Shown here in pieces: positions 47,325 through 56,885 of a stretch of DNA of 64,000 nt. The position numbers were made by a program, and so were the translations under genes. The first letter of the stretch is position 1, and each line of letters starts with the position of its first letter. Under the pieces are notes generated by a model. It saw only the letters and a program-made list of their open reading frames with translations. It had not been told where the DNA came from and did not search any database. Source of the stretch: an uncultured bacterium (lineage in GTDB: Bacteria > Patescibacteriota > Patescibacteriia > 2-12-FULL-60-25); assembly GCA_937949995.1 (NCBI GenBank), contig CALFEO010000025.1, positions 1-64,000 on the forward strand, read 5' to 3'.

Positions 47325-48377
47325 ATGCTGAATAATCAAGTCCCCTCGGCCAAGCAAGACAATAAATTGCCGCGGGTGCTTGTTATACTCGGCCCCACTT
47401 CATCGGGCAAAACCGGAGTCAGTCTTAAAATCGCCCGCGAACTGAACGGGGAAATCATCAACGCCGATGCGCGTCAAATTTACCGCAAATTAACCATCGG
47501 TACAGGCAAGCCGCCCGGCAGGCGCGGTAAATTTTTGGGGCATAGCTCTTATCTGGTCAGAGTCCCTTACTCTCGAGATTACGAAAAACTGGGCATCAAC
47601 CCCGAAGATCTTCCCGGACAAGAATCGCCTTATCCCGAAATCCCTCATTATCTTATGGATTTCATGGATCCTAAAAAAATTATGTCCGTGGCCGAATGGC
47701 GCCGTGTCGCTTTAAAAGCCATCAACGGCATTCATCGCCGCGGTCACCTCCCCGTTATCGTCGGAGGAACCGGTTTGTATATTAAAGCTTTGGTTGACAA
47801 TTTTGCCATTCCCGAAGTTCCACCCAATCCATCACTGCGCTCATCATACGAAAAACAACCACTGAACAAGCTGGTGGATCTTTTATTAAAGATGGATCCT
47901 GATGCCGAAACCAGCGTAGATCTCAAAAATCCCCGTCGTGTTATCCGCGCTTTGGAGATTTGCACATTTACCGGCAAACCCGTCTCTCAATTAAGAGTCA
48001 AGCTCACGCCGGTTATTGATGCTTTTCAAGTCGGTATTAAATGGCCTCGTGAAGTTTTACGGGAGCGTATCAACCAATCCATTACTCGCATGATGGAAGA
48101 AGGCTGGCCCGAAGAAGTGCGCCGTTTGCATGATGGGGGAATAAGCTGGAACGCTCCGGCTATGACTTCTATCGGTTATCGCGAAATCGCCGCCTATATT
48201 CGCGGCGAAATTATGCTCGACGAGGCTATCCAGCGCGCAAAACGCGCCACATATCAATACGCCAAACGGCAAGAAACTTGGTTTAAAAAAGATACTCGCA
48301 TCAATTGGGCCAAAAACGAAAAACAAGCCATGGAACTTATCAGGACTTGGTATCACTTCACGAGTTCATCAAGTTGA
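47325..48377 (+). CDS. miaA: tRNA dimethylallyltransferase
   Basis: Adds the dimethylallyl group to A37 of tRNAs reading UNN codons, the step before MiaB. The 350-residue protein has the P-loop ILGPTSSGKTGVSLKIA (residues 20-36), the NADARQIYR substrate motif, PIIVGGTGLY-like VIVGGTGLYIKAL (near residue 145) and the C-terminal SIGYREI. The final codons and TGA (acg agt tca tca agt tga) lie in a family B repeat, giving the odd end TSSSS. Confidence 0.95.
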   Translation: MLNNQVPSAKQDNKLPRVLVILGPTSSGKTGVSLKIARELNGEIINADARQIYRKLTIGTGKPPGRRGKFLGHSSYLVRVPYSRDYEKLGINPEDLPGQESPYPEIPHYLMDFMDPKKIMSVAEWRRVALKAINGIHRRGHLPVIVGGTGLYIKALVDNFAIPEVPPNPSLRSSYEKQPLNKLVDLLLKMDPDAETSVDLKNPRRVIRALEICTFTGKPVSQLRVKLTPVIDAFQVGIKWPREVLRERINQSITRMMEEGWPEEVRRLHDGGISWNAPAMTSIGYREIAAYIRGEIMLDEAIQRAKRATYQYAKRQETWFKKDTRINWAKNEKQAMELIRTWYHFTSSSS

Positions 48378-48487
48378 AAGTCTAAAGTTTATCAAGAGTT
48401 ACTCATGCTTCTCTTGATGAACTTTATACTTGATGAACTTGTTGCTTTGTGTGATGAACTTGTTACTTGGTGAGATAAACTTTTGAC
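48363..48487. repeat. Family B repeats between convergent miaA and gatB
   Basis: GTTCATCAAGTTGAAAGTC from inside the miaA end through several CTCTTGATGAAC arms to the gatB stop. Confidence 0.75.
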
Positions 48488-50035
48488 TTAAATGTCCAGT
48501 TGTTTGCGTATCTCCGTTTCCACTTTCATCGGATCAGCCTTGCCTTCGGTTTCGCGCATTACCACACCCACAAACCATTTGATCAACGGCATTTTGCCGT
48601 TTTTAACTTCTTCGGCTTTATCCGCATTATCCTCCAAAACTCTTTTCACTGTCGCTTCCAATTCTCCTTCGTCCATATTTTGTCCCAAATCATGCGTTTC
48701 CATCAAATTGGATGGATCTCCACCCGTTTCATGCATCATCTGCAATAGCTTTTGCCCGTTTGTGCTGTTAATGGCCTTTTTCTCCAAGAGATGGATAAAC
48801 TCCGCAAAATTCTCGGGATCTATATTGGCTTCTTTGATCGTAAGATTTTTTTCAGCCAATAATCCGGCCAGCTTGCTTGTCAGCCAACCGCCAACCAATT
48901 TGGCAAAAACCTGCTTTTTATCTTCCAGAGCTTCCGCTCCGCTCTTTATTTGATCATCGGATGTTTCCAGCCAACCCGCCAGCTCGCTCATTATTCGCTC
49001 CACATATTCCACGTACCCGTCATTGGCCGTAAAAAACGCGGCATTGGCTTTGGAAAAGCCATAATCTTGCATCAATCTCAAACGTGTCTGCGCCGGTAAT
49101 TCGGGTAAACGGCTTTTCATTATTTCGCGGATATCTCGCAAGTCTTGCGGAGGCAAATCAGGCTCCGGAAAATAGCGGTAATCGGCGCTGGACTCTTTGG
49201 TGCGCTGTTCAATGGTTTTGCCTTGTGCATCATCCCATCCGCGCGTTGCTTCAACGGGAGGCGTATGAGCTTCGTAAAGTGCGCTCTGTCTTTGCATTTC
49301 ATAAGCAATAGCTCTTTCCACGGCTCTGAACGAGTTCAGGTTTTTAACTTCTGTGCGCGGATTTAAAGTGCTTTTAACCGGATAGCCGTACTCATCAACT
49401 TCCATCATCGAAATATTCACATCACAACGCATTTGCCCTTTTTCCATATCCGCATTGGAGGCCCTTACGGCACGCATGATAGCTCGTAACTCTTGCAAGA
49501 AAAACTTGGCTTCAACCGGAGCTCTGAAATCAGGTTCAGTGACAATTTCCAAGAGGGGAGTGCTCGATCGATTGTAGTCCACAAGGGTCGCGGGTCTGCC
49601 GTCTACCCCTTCCGGTGCGTGAAAATTCTTGGCCGCATCCTCCTCCAAATGTGCTCGTGTAATGCCTATACGAACCACCTCACGGCCTGGCAGGGCATCT
49701 TCGGGAATCTCAACGGTTACATTGCCGTTTAAAGCCACCGGAAGCCCGAATTGCGAAATTTGGTAACCTTTGGGTAAGTCCGGATAAAAATAATTCTTGC
49801 GGTCAAAAGCGCTTGTATCAGGTATGGTGCAATTCAAAGCCATGCCGGCCAAAATTCCTTTTTTAAGAGCTTCTTCGTTTAAAGCGGGCAATGCCCCGGG
49901 CTGGCCGGTGCAAATCGGGCAGATGGCCGTATTGGGAGCCGTCCCATCATCCACATTGGCGCAAGAACAAAACATCTTGCTTTTTGTGTTCAGCTGAACA
50001 TGTATTTCCAAACCGATAATCGGAATCAATTTCAT
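48488..50035 (-). CDS. gatB: Aspartyl/glutamyl-tRNA amidotransferase subunit B
   Basis: Kinase and tRNA-binding subunit of GatCAB, which converts Glu-tRNA-Gln (and Asp-tRNA-Asn) to the amides. The 515-residue protein has GLEIHVQLNTKSKMFC (residues 8-23), the zinc cysteines (CSCANVDDG and CPICTGQPGALP), FDRKNYFYPDLPKGYQISQ and a C-terminal YqeY-like tail domain. gatA and gatC are not in this window. Confidence 0.96.
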   Translation of the reverse strand: MKLIPIIGLEIHVQLNTKSKMFCSCANVDDGTAPNTAICPICTGQPGALPALNEEALKKGILAGMALNCTIPDTSAFDRKNYFYPDLPKGYQISQFGLPVALNGNVTVEIPEDALPGREVVRIGITRAHLEEDAAKNFHAPEGVDGRPATLVDYNRSSTPLLEIVTEPDFRAPVEAKFFLQELRAIMRAVRASNADMEKGQMRCDVNISMMEVDEYGYPVKSTLNPRTEVKNLNSFRAVERAIAYEMQRQSALYEAHTPPVEATRGWDDAQGKTIEQRTKESSADYRYFPEPDLPPQDLRDIREIMKSRLPELPAQTRLRLMQDYGFSKANAAFFTANDGYVEYVERIMSELAGWLETSDDQIKSGAEALEDKKQVFAKLVGGWLTSKLAGLLAEKNLTIKEANIDPENFAEFIHLLEKKAINSTNGQKLLQMMHETGGDPSNLMETHDLGQNMDEGELEATVKRVLEDNADKAEEVKNGKMPLIKWFVGVVMRETEGKADPMKVETEIRKQLDI

Positions 50036-50079
50036 AATACAAATATACTAAACCACACGGAACATAACGTCAAAAACAA

Positions 50080-50224
50080 CTTGGAAGTTCGTCAAGTAAA
50101 AAGTAAAAAGTTCATAACGAGTTCATCAAGTATAAAGTAACAAGTTCATCAAGAGCATCTTAAGCTTCTCTTGATGAACTTTAGACTTGATGAACTTGTT
50201 ACTTAGTGGGGTAAACTTTGGTCT
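50080..50224. repeat. Family B repeats between gatB and the membrane-protein gene
   Basis: Several AGTTCATCAAGTATAAAGT and complement arms, ending 3 nt before the next stop codon. Confidence 0.75.
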
Positions 50225-50227
50225 TGT

Positions 50228-51433
50228 TTATTCCGCTGTTTTTCGGAAGGCTCGGTAAAGTTTGATCATAAAAATGAATGCCAACGGCGCCAGTAACATT
50301 TGCAAAACACCGCCCAGCATCTGATCAAAGATTTCTGTTAAAGGAGCCGCGTAATTTGTGAATTGTATCAGCAAGATGGGAATAATCAGAATGATGCCCA
50401 TGGCCAAAGCCAAAATAAAGTAGGCCATACCAATCACATAGCCCCATAATTGGTTCTTCCAAAACATGCCCCACCAGCGGTTTTTGATTATGCGGGATGA
50501 CTCTCTTAATGCATTCATGCCCGTTTGCCCGTTTAACAACAATGCCGGCATTGCTTGCGAGAGCTGAATGGATTTGTAAATCATCCAAATCCAAGAAGCT
50601 AAAAAGAGTACTGCCAATAACGAACCTCCCCCGAACAGCAAAACCACATTGTCTTGCAATGATTGCAGGATGTTGCTTGCGGCCGTCGGGTCTCCGTTAA
50701 ACATGGGAGCTGTAAAAGCAATGCTGATAATTCCGATTAAAACAGCCGTGGCCGCTAAAGGACCGGCGGTAATTAATAAGACCAGCAAGCCGACGATAAA
50801 ATATTGCCAGAAGTTTTTATTGGCCAGTTGTGATTCGTTGCCTTTGGGAGTTTTGCCTTCTTCCAGTTGAGCTGCTGTATAAAATATCTTGATACTGATC
50901 CATATTATCGCGAAGAGAGATAACAGCGAAATAACCAGATGCATTATGTTCCATAACGGCCAAACCGTTGCCAATCCCGCCGATGCTCCGAGTATCAAGC
51001 CCAGGTAAATAAAACCGATTGCCGATTTGATTAATACTTTGAAATTTACATTGTAAATTTGCCAACTTTCTTTGATTAATCTCCAAGTTAACGGCAATTG
51101 TTTATTGGCCGGTTTATTGTCGGATATATATTTAAGGGGCTCCAAGAATAGCATGGCCACAAAAAATATGCCCACAAAAGGCAATAACAGCCACAGCGAG
51201 GCATAGGGTGAAACATTGATTTCCGGTGCCAGCTTCCAGAGCCTGACGATAAACCAGATAAAAGCTCCCAGCCACGCCAAAATCAATGCCAAACCGATCA
51301 TCCAAGTTCCTTCGAATCCGATAATATTTAAGACGCCCGAAATGATGGCTGTTACCAAAGGCCAAAAAACGAGCACGAGCAATATTCCCAGATTGCTCAT
51401 TAAAGCCTGCTTGGCTTCTGCGGGTTTTAACAT
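50228..51433 (-). CDS. Multi-pass membrane protein (GPDPase membrane-domain-like)
   Basis: A 401-residue membrane protein with about eight TM helices (starting near residues 12, 42, 78, 135, 172, 210, 260 and 330). The layout, with a central glycine-rich pair and long loops, resembles the membrane domain of glycerophosphoryl diester phosphodiesterase and the DUF975-like group; there is no catalytic domain. Function unknown. The reverse transcript probably starts just upstream in repeat sequence. Confidence 0.8.
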   Translation of the reverse strand: MLKPAEAKQALMSNLGILLVLVFWPLVTAIISGVLNIIGFEGTWMIGLALILAWLGAFIWFIVRLWKLAPEINVSPYASLWLLLPFVGIFFVAMLFLEPLKYISDNKPANKQLPLTWRLIKESWQIYNVNFKVLIKSAIGFIYLGLILGASAGLATVWPLWNIMHLVISLLSLFAIIWISIKIFYTAAQLEEGKTPKGNESQLANKNFWQYFIVGLLVLLITAGPLAATAVLIGIISIAFTAPMFNGDPTAASNILQSLQDNVVLLFGGGSLLAVLFLASWIWMIYKSIQLSQAMPALLLNGQTGMNALRESSRIIKNRWWGMFWKNQLWGYVIGMAYFILALAMGIILIIPILLIQFTNYAAPLTEIFDQMLGGVLQMLLAPLAFIFMIKLYRAFRKTAE

Positions 51434-51639
51434 AATAATTTGTGTTTCACGTTACAAGCTTGCAACGTTCATAACAAGTAGTCGTTTTAGCACAACCCTA
51501 AATCCCTTATCAGGGACTTGAAAAACAGGTAAACAGGTTTTCCTGAAGTCCCAAGAGCATAGAGGGTTAAAGAGAATTTACCAAATAACTACTTAACTCG
51601 TTATGAACGTTATAAACGTTATTAACGTAATAATATAAC
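51434..51639. repeat. Nested inverted repeats between two reverse genes
   Basis: CGTTCATAACAAGTAGT and ACTACTTAACTCGTTATGAACG form an outer hairpin. It encloses a family L half-element (GCACAACCCTAAATCCC) and AACGTTATAAACGTTATTAACG words at 51600-51632. Confidence 0.7.
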
Positions 51640-52413
51640 TTATGATTTAATTATACCAAATTCCGGCAATTCGCGCGACAAAAGCGCGCGAACATTATCC
51701 GCCACTTGTTCAATGCTTAAATTACCGTCTACCGCGCCGATTTTGCTTCCGGCTCTTTCAAACGGTCCTAATACCTCATCCGACAAAAATCTCTGTACCA
51801 ACTTTGTCTGAAAATCCGCCTCTTCAAAAATAACCTGATCCTGTTTTTCGGTGCGAGCCTCTAATCTGGCCATGGCCGCCGAGGCCTCCGTCCTGATCAA
51901 CAATAACAACGTTGGATAAAACTCAATCGTTTGTCTGTTTCCGGGTAATTCCAACAATCTCTCGGTCGATAAACTCTGATCTTGTAAAGGTTGATAAGCC
52001 AGCGTCGAAGCCAAACTTCTATCTTGAATGACAATTCTTTCCGGGTGGTTTTGCAGAAAGGGGATTATCAAACGTCGAAATTGTACCAACCTGTCAACCG
52101 CAAAAGCATGTGCTGTTTCCCAACCATCATAACGCGCCTCGCTCTCGCCCTCGCGCTTGGCAATTATCTCATCGCGAATCGCTTTCCCTGTCCAACAAAA
52201 AGTCGGCTCGGCCGTTAGCAACCCAGTCGCCTCACCAATCTCATCCAAACTCGGCAATCGCCATTCACGCTCCGCAAACTCAATCACATTAAAAAAACTC
52301 ACACTCCTCACCTTGGCCCACTCCTCGCATGCCCCGCTCACAGTCGATTTCCCCGACCCATCAATCCCTTCAATCACAATATGTAAACCATCGTTTTGTT
52401 GCCTTTTAATCAT
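51640..52413 (-). CDS. tmk: Thymidylate kinase-like protein
   Basis: Phosphorylates dTMP to dTDP, or a related dNMP. The 257-residue protein has the P-loop IEGIDGSGKST (residues 14-24), VIQDRSLASTLAYQ (the DR(Y/S) motif, near residue 127) and a lid-like region after residue 165. It is longer than typical Tmk (about 210 residues) with inserts between these motifs, so substrate could differ. With thyX and dut nearby on the same strand it points to dTTP supply. Confidence 0.85.
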   Translation of the reverse strand: MIKRQQNDGLHIVIEGIDGSGKSTVSGACEEWAKVRSVSFFNVIEFAEREWRLPSLDEIGEATGLLTAEPTFCWTGKAIRDEIIAKREGESEARYDGWETAHAFAVDRLVQFRRLIIPFLQNHPERIVIQDRSLASTLAYQPLQDQSLSTERLLELPGNRQTIEFYPTLLLLIRTEASAAMARLEARTEKQDQVIFEEADFQTKLVQRFLSDEVLGPFERAGSKIGAVDGNLSIEQVADNVRALLSRELPEFGIIKS

Positions 52414-52444
52414 ATATCAATCATTTTGGCATAAGTGCAATACC

Positions 52445-52472
52445 TTGACAAAAGGCCTAATGTCTATAATAC
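52445..52472 (+). promoter_or_regulatory. Promoter of the 52511 gene
   Basis: TTGACA at 52445-52450, 16-nt spacer, TAATAC at 52467-52472 (TATAAT overlaps at 52465). Leader about 30 nt with AAAGGAG. Confidence 0.65.
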
Positions 52473-52510
52473 TAACAGCTGTGCCACGAACTTTCAAAAG
52501 GAGATGGATC

Positions 52511-52867
52511 ATGGCTGGATCTGTTAACAGTCGTTCTCTTAGTTACGAACAGTATCTAAGTAGTCCGGATGGCCAGAGCTTAGCTCACGCCGCCTGTTTG
52601 ATAACGCATATCGCTCTGCTTCGCGGACATTTGGCGGACTATATCGCCAAATTGCATAGCCTGCAAACCAAACACGATCAAGAGATGTGCGAGATGCGAA
52701 GCCGTGTAGCCAAACTGCATCATGATGCGCAGAGTACGGTCCTTTCAGAGGAGGATGGGGTTAGGTTCGCGGTTGATATCAAGTCATTGGAAGATTTGCT
52801 GGAGGAGATCCAACTCGTCGCTTCTCAAGTTCGTCTTGTCCCAAGTGTAGATTCTAAGGAGATCTAA
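52511..52867 (+). CDS. Small helical protein of unknown function
   Basis: A 118-residue helical protein with coiled-coil heptads from about residue 35 to 75 (LRGHLADYIAKLHSLQTKH) and two later amphipathic helices. AAAGGAG 9 nt upstream decides the start; the longer frame upstream is antisense to tmk. It is one of the Shine-Dalgarno-type genes with its own promoter, like the small acidic and lipoprotein genes. Family unknown. Confidence 0.75.
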   Translation: MAGSVNSRSLSYEQYLSSPDGQSLAHAACLITHIALLRGHLADYIAKLHSLQTKHDQEMCEMRSRVAKLHHDAQSTVLSEEDGVRFAVDIKSLEDLLEEIQLVASQVRLVPSVDSKEI

Positions 52868-52995
52868 CTTTCCCTCGTTTGCTGAACGCGGGATTTTTTA
52901 TAAAAAATGCCGAAGTCGAGCTGAGCTCGATAGAAACCTCCGAAATTCTTAATTCTTAATTCATAATTCTTAATTTGGGCGAGCGCATGCGAGCA

Positions 52996-54564
52996 TCAGA
53001 ATCCTTTCGGCTTCTCACCCAATGTCGAAATACCCGTCTCGCTCATATCCACTCTGATAAAAGAGGCAATCAGCGGATGGGTTTCGTTTAAGCTGTGCCA
53101 CAGCTCTTGCGCGATTTTGCGATAGCTGGGGTGGCCTTTTTTGCCACTCCTCAATTCGATGAAATGAAACAACTCGCGCACATTCCAGCTGATAACCAAT
53201 CTGCGTCTGTACGCCATGGGTACAACATATTCGGCTTCGTTCACAAGTCCCGCTCCCAGCAATTTGTGATTCAAGTCGCGCGCCATATCCATTACCGCCA
53301 TATAATCTTTGACTTTGCCGATTTCCTCGATTTCCACCGGCGTATCATAACCCAAATCCGTTCCCAATGGTTGATTGCTTTGCGTGCACATGCGATGACG
53401 TTGAATATCCCTCCAGCCTCCGTAATCCATGACTATTTGATGCTGAAACCAAGCATGCTCAAAAGCGCGGGGCGGAGGGTCGTGCGGTCCGCGCAGAGCC
53501 AAAGCTTCGGTGATAATCTTTTCCGTCAACTCCTGTTTTTCGGCCAATAAATCCAAAGCTTGATTTTGGCTCAAATTGCCATGCAGAGCCAATAACGAAG
53601 CCGCGATGCGTTTTTCAGCCATAGCGTCATCAAAAGTGCAGATTACACTCTTTTCCACTCGGTCATTATCAATCCTATGCTCTCCGATCATCTCTTTAAC
53701 CATTTGGGATAATTTTTCCGGAGTTTGCATCCTGTAAGGATTGGGATCCGCGTACTTGAGCAATGTTGGCAAAGGATATTTTGCCAATGCTTCATCAGGG
53801 TTTCCACTCTCCGGTCCGCGCAAAGAATCTTTAATCGTTTGCCCCACGGTTTGCGCTATGGAATCATCGGTCGAAAGCAGTTTGGAAATCGCAAAACCCC
53901 AGTTGCGCGCATTGGCAGTCATGCCCACCATGGTCAAACTGGCAGATGGTAATAAATATCTTACCCTGTCGCACACCAAGGCTCTCAAAACGGCTTTATA
54001 CGCGCCGTCCGACAAAGATCCCTGGGGGTTTTTTTCGCTCATGACAGGCTCCAGTAATTTGTAGCACTCGTCGTATAATCCATAAAGCTTATCAAACAGT
54101 TGGTTCACCTCGATCATGTAAGGACTCTTTTTCAGTGTTGCCGGCACAGCCACGCGGTCGCGCGTAAAAACTTGGTAGCGCGAAGATTTTTCCGTAAACG
54201 AGCACAACCGGCAATCTTCCAAAATCTTCACCACCACCTGGGGGATATTTTCTATGCCCACGGCCGCCACCGCGTGCTCGGCCACCGAGCCATGTCCATA
54301 ACCAACCACCCACTTTTCATGAAAAGCGGCCGCCGATTCCAAGCTCACATCATCAACATTTTGATCAAATGGGGTTGAGGATCTGGAACACTTGGCAAAT
54401 GCCACAGCCAATTGCTCGGGTGTCGGCTCCAACAAAACAGGGGAGCCATCCTCTCTTTGGGTTTTGATCCGGTTCATCCAATAAATACGCGGTTGGTTTT
54501 TATCCGCGGGTTGCAGAAGCGGAGCTTTGGGCATCGATTTATCCACAGGCATAATCATTTTCAA
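52996..54564 (-). CDS. thyX: Tandem ThyX-like thymidylate synthase
   Basis: FAD-dependent thymidylate synthase family, making dTMP from dUMP. The 522-residue protein is twice the usual length (about 220-250) and contains two ThyX-like halves. The N-half has HGSVAEHAVAAVGIEN and SFTEKSSRY, but DCR in place of RHR. The C-half has FEHAWFQHQIVMDYGGWRD and an intact RHR (RHRMCTQSNQP), but lacks SxxExSxRY. The half motifs complement each other, as if one polypeptide supplies both sides of the site that two ThyX subunits normally form. It is clustered with tmk and dut. Confidence 0.85.
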   Translation of the reverse strand: MKMIMPVDKSMPKAPLLQPADKNQPRIYWMNRIKTQREDGSPVLLEPTPEQLAVAFAKCSRSSTPFDQNVDDVSLESAAAFHEKWVVGYGHGSVAEHAVAAVGIENIPQVVVKILEDCRLCSFTEKSSRYQVFTRDRVAVPATLKKSPYMIEVNQLFDKLYGLYDECYKLLEPVMSEKNPQGSLSDGAYKAVLRALVCDRVRYLLPSASLTMVGMTANARNWGFAISKLLSTDDSIAQTVGQTIKDSLRGPESGNPDEALAKYPLPTLLKYADPNPYRMQTPEKLSQMVKEMIGEHRIDNDRVEKSVICTFDDAMAEKRIAASLLALHGNLSQNQALDLLAEKQELTEKIITEALALRGPHDPPPRAFEHAWFQHQIVMDYGGWRDIQRHRMCTQSNQPLGTDLGYDTPVEIEEIGKVKDYMAVMDMARDLNHKLLGAGLVNEAEYVVPMAYRRRLVISWNVRELFHFIELRSGKKGHPSYRKIAQELWHSLNETHPLIASFIRVDMSETGISTLGEKPKGF

Positions 54565-54664
54565 TTTATCAAGCTAACAGCCATACAAGCCATATTTAGC
54601 TTAAATAATTAATTAAAAAAAACACATGGCCTCTACTTTGGCACACGCGCATTTAACTCGCAAT

Positions 54665-54745
54665 AACTTCAGTAACAAGTTTAAAGTATCAAGTTTATCA
54701 AGAGCGACTCAAGTAACTCTTGATGAACTTTAGACTTGATGAACT
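54665..54745. repeat. Family B repeat between thyX and dut
   Basis: AGTATCAAGTTTATCAAGAG with CTCTTGATGAACTTTAGAC. Confidence 0.7.
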
Positions 54746-54760
54746 TTAATCTTATTTCGT

Positions 54761-55186
54761 TCATCCCGTCGATCCAAACCCTCCCCGGCTTTCACCTTCC
54801 GCATCGGCTTCCGTAAATTCAGCTCTGACAACCGGCATAATCATTCCCTGCGCTATTCTCTCATGCGCATCAACTATAACCTCCGCATCCGTAGGATTAT
54901 AAACGGCAAGAAATATTTGATCCTCAGGACCGCAATAATCACTATCCACCACGCCTATTCCATTGGCCAAAACCAAACCTTTTTTCTTAAACAAACTCGA
55001 TCTTGCCGCCAATATCAATACATGATCTTTTGGCGCCGCAATCACCAGCCCTGTTGGCAATAATTTAAATCCCTTGGCCGGTATCACGGCTTGTTCCGCG
55101 CTCGCCAAATCAAAAGCCGCCGCCCCCTCTGTCTGATACTTGGGAACCTCCACATCATCACGAAGCCGTGTAATTTTTATCTGCAT
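54761..55186 (-). CDS. dut: dUTP diphosphatase
   Basis: Hydrolyses dUTP to dUMP and PPi, keeping uracil out of DNA and feeding ThyX. The 141-residue trimeric-type enzyme has AAFDLAS (motif 1), ARSSLFKKKGL (motif 2), GIGVVDSDYCG (motif 3), RIAQGMIMPV (motif 4) and the C-terminal P-loop-like RGGFGSTG (motif 5). Same strand as tmk and thyX. Confidence 0.95.
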   Translation of the reverse strand: MQIKITRLRDDVEVPKYQTEGAAAFDLASAEQAVIPAKGFKLLPTGLVIAAPKDHVLILAARSSLFKKKGLVLANGIGVVDSDYCGPEDQIFLAVYNPTDAEVIVDAHERIAQGMIMPVVRAEFTEADAEGESRGGFGSTG

Positions 55187-55195
55187 AATTTTTTA

Positions 55196-55434
55196 AGCCT
55201 CTAGCTTCGAGCCACCAGCCACTAGCCAAACCAACCATGGTTTGTCATTTCGAATCGGATGTGAGAAATCTCCACCGTTATAACCAACCCTGTTGATATG
55301 CGGAGATTTCTCACGTTCGTTCGAAATGACAATGTTACTGAACTCGTTACAAACAGCCCGCCCTGAAAATTAGCACAGCGAATTCTTCGGGGTTATAAAC
55401 GTTTTGCTAGCAGCTAGCGGCTAGAAGCTAGTAG
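55196..55434. repeat. Family H and G repeats between dut and the P-loop kinase gene
   Basis: H (CTAGCTTCGAGCCACCAGCC) at 55199-55222, G hairpin (TTGTCATTTCGAATC / GTTCGAAATGACAA) at 55241-55330, H again at 55408-55434. The last H copy contains the stop codon and last two codons of the next reverse gene. Confidence 0.75.
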
Positions 55435-55976
55435 CTTTGCACAAGCGTCTCAAGCTTTTCTTTAAATTCTTCCAAGTCCCCACTATTATCAACCCTATTT
55501 TTGGCCTGTTCCGCTACTCCGGCAATTGTCTTTTCCGTCTCTCTTTCTCCCAGAGCCGTAAACTCTTCCCAAGTCATATCACCTTCGCCGGCTTTTTCGT
55601 TGCGGTTCTTTAATCTCTCAAACCTCACTTCCGGAGGCGCCCAGATCTCCACCAAATGAAACCTGGGATCTTTGCTTAGATCTTCAATATCTTCCATTCT
55701 GCGTATCCCGTCCACTATCACAATATCAGCCGGCGATTGCTGTACTTGCTTTTCCATGACATTGGCCAACGCATCCTGCCCAAAAGCTTCGCGTAAAGCC
55801 GTGGATATTTTAATCAAATTGTCGCGGGATTTTTCCATATACAACCTTTTGAGCAAATCCGCCAATATATCGCTGAACGTAAAAGTTTGCGCATTCGCAT
55901 TCTTGGCCAGCATTTCGGCCGCCGTACCCTTGCCGGCACCGGCTTGACCAACAAATCCAATTATCATCTTTGGCAT
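55428..55976 (-). CDS. P-loop nucleoside/nucleotide kinase-like protein
   Basis: A 182-residue P-loop kinase: IGFVGQAGAGKGTAAEML (residues 5-22, Walker A), a substrate-binding region with FTFSDILADLL, VIVDGIRRMED (Walker-B-like, near residue 87) and a lid ERLKNRNEK. It resembles dephospho-CoA kinase and adenylate-kinase-like (AAA_18) groups; the true substrate is not evident. The C-terminal SY and stop are encoded by a family H repeat. Confidence 0.82.
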   Translation of the reverse strand: MPKMIIGFVGQAGAGKGTAAEMLAKNANAQTFTFSDILADLLKRLYMEKSRDNLIKISTALREAFGQDALANVMEKQVQQSPADIVIVDGIRRMEDIEDLSKDPRFHLVEIWAPPEVRFERLKNRNEKAGEGDMTWEEFTALGERETEKTIAGVAEQAKNRVDNSGDLEEFKEKLETLVQSY

Positions 55977-56036
55977 AACCCGCTAATTATCAATTACGGA
56001 CACAAGCATGTCAATCACGACATAAAATACCAATTA

Positions 56037-56163
56037 CCAAATACCAATTAAGAATTATGAATTATGAATTAAGAATGTTGGTACTTGATTATGTATATAT
56101 TAATAGAACGCGAAGCGTTACGTAAATTCTTAATTCATAATTCTTAATTCATAATTCTTAATT
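56037..56163. repeat. Family E hairpin repeat with junction word
   Basis: Left arm AATTAAGAATTATGAATT, junction GTTGGTACTTGATTA, then right arm ATTCTTAATTCATAATTC iterated. The junction word also marks family D elements at 37770-38030 and 44957-45163. Confidence 0.75.
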
Positions 56164-56164
56164 T

Positions 56165-56188
56165 AAAAACAGCCCTAAGGCTGTTTTT
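56165..56188. terminator. Terminator of rplA
   Basis: AAAAACAGCC, CTAA, GGCTGTTTTT, immediately after the reverse rplA stop. Confidence 0.9.
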
Positions 56189-56189
56189 G

Positions 56190-56885
56190 TTATGTGAAGT
56201 TTGATGTATCAACCGGGATTCCGGGGCCCATGCTTGTTGTCACTGTTACATTCTTGAGATAAGTTCCTTTGGCGGATGATGGTTTGCCTTTTTTGATGGC
56301 ATCCATCAAAACCTGCATATTCTCTTTGAGTTTACCTGTCTCCAAATCTGTTTTGCCGATGATTTGATGAATGATACCGGTTTGGTCGTTTTTGAAAGCG
56401 ACTTTTCCTTTCTTTAAATCTTCAACCATTTTTGTAACATTGGGGCTCACTGTGTCTGTCTTGGGGTTGGGCATAAGGCCTTTTGGTCCAAGAACTTTGG
56501 CAAGCTTGGCCAACTTAGGCATCATATCCGGGGTCGCAACCGCCACATCAAAATCAATATTGCCTTTGGCTGCTATTTCATTAATCAATTCCTCACCGCC
56601 AACAATATCCGCACCCGCATCCCTGGCATCCTTTTCTTTATCAGCGGATACAAAAGCCGCGATACGGCGGGTCTTGCCGATGCTGTTCGGGAACACGATT
56701 GTGGCGCGCACAACTTGATCCGTCTTTTTAGGATCAATACCCAAACGAACATGCACCTCAACACTGCCAGTAAACTTGGTGGTCGCTGTCTTTTTGGCCA
56801 ACTCCAACGCCTCGTCGGCATTGTAAAGCTTGTCTTTTTCGATTAAATTTTTCGCTTCAATAAAGCGTTTGCTATGCTTTGGCAT
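56190..56885 (-). CDS. rplA: Ribosomal protein uL1
   Basis: L1-stalk protein of the large subunit and, in many bacteria, a repressor of its own mRNA. The 231-residue protein has the N-terminal FTGSVEVHVRLGIDPKKTDQ and the central LGPKGLMPNPKTDTV signature (near residue 130). The promoter side has a structured leader (56886-56985). Usually it directly follows rplK; here a membrane-protein gene and a repeat stand between. Confidence 0.97.
   Translation of the reverse strand: MPKHSKRFIEAKNLIEKDKLYNADEALELAKKTATTKFTGSVEVHVRLGIDPKKTDQVVRATIVFPNSIGKTRRIAAFVSADKEKDARDAGADIVGGEELINEIAAKGNIDFDVAVATPDMMPKLAKLAKVLGPKGLMPNPKTDTVSPNVTKMVEDLKKGKVAFKNDQTGIIHQIIGKTDLETGKLKENMQVLMDAIKKGKPSSAKGTYLKNVTVTTSMGPGIPVDTSNFT

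Noticed and set aside
52157..52510. Upstream extension of the 52511 gene
   Set aside because: It is antisense to tmk and precedes a clear promoter and AAAGGAG site.
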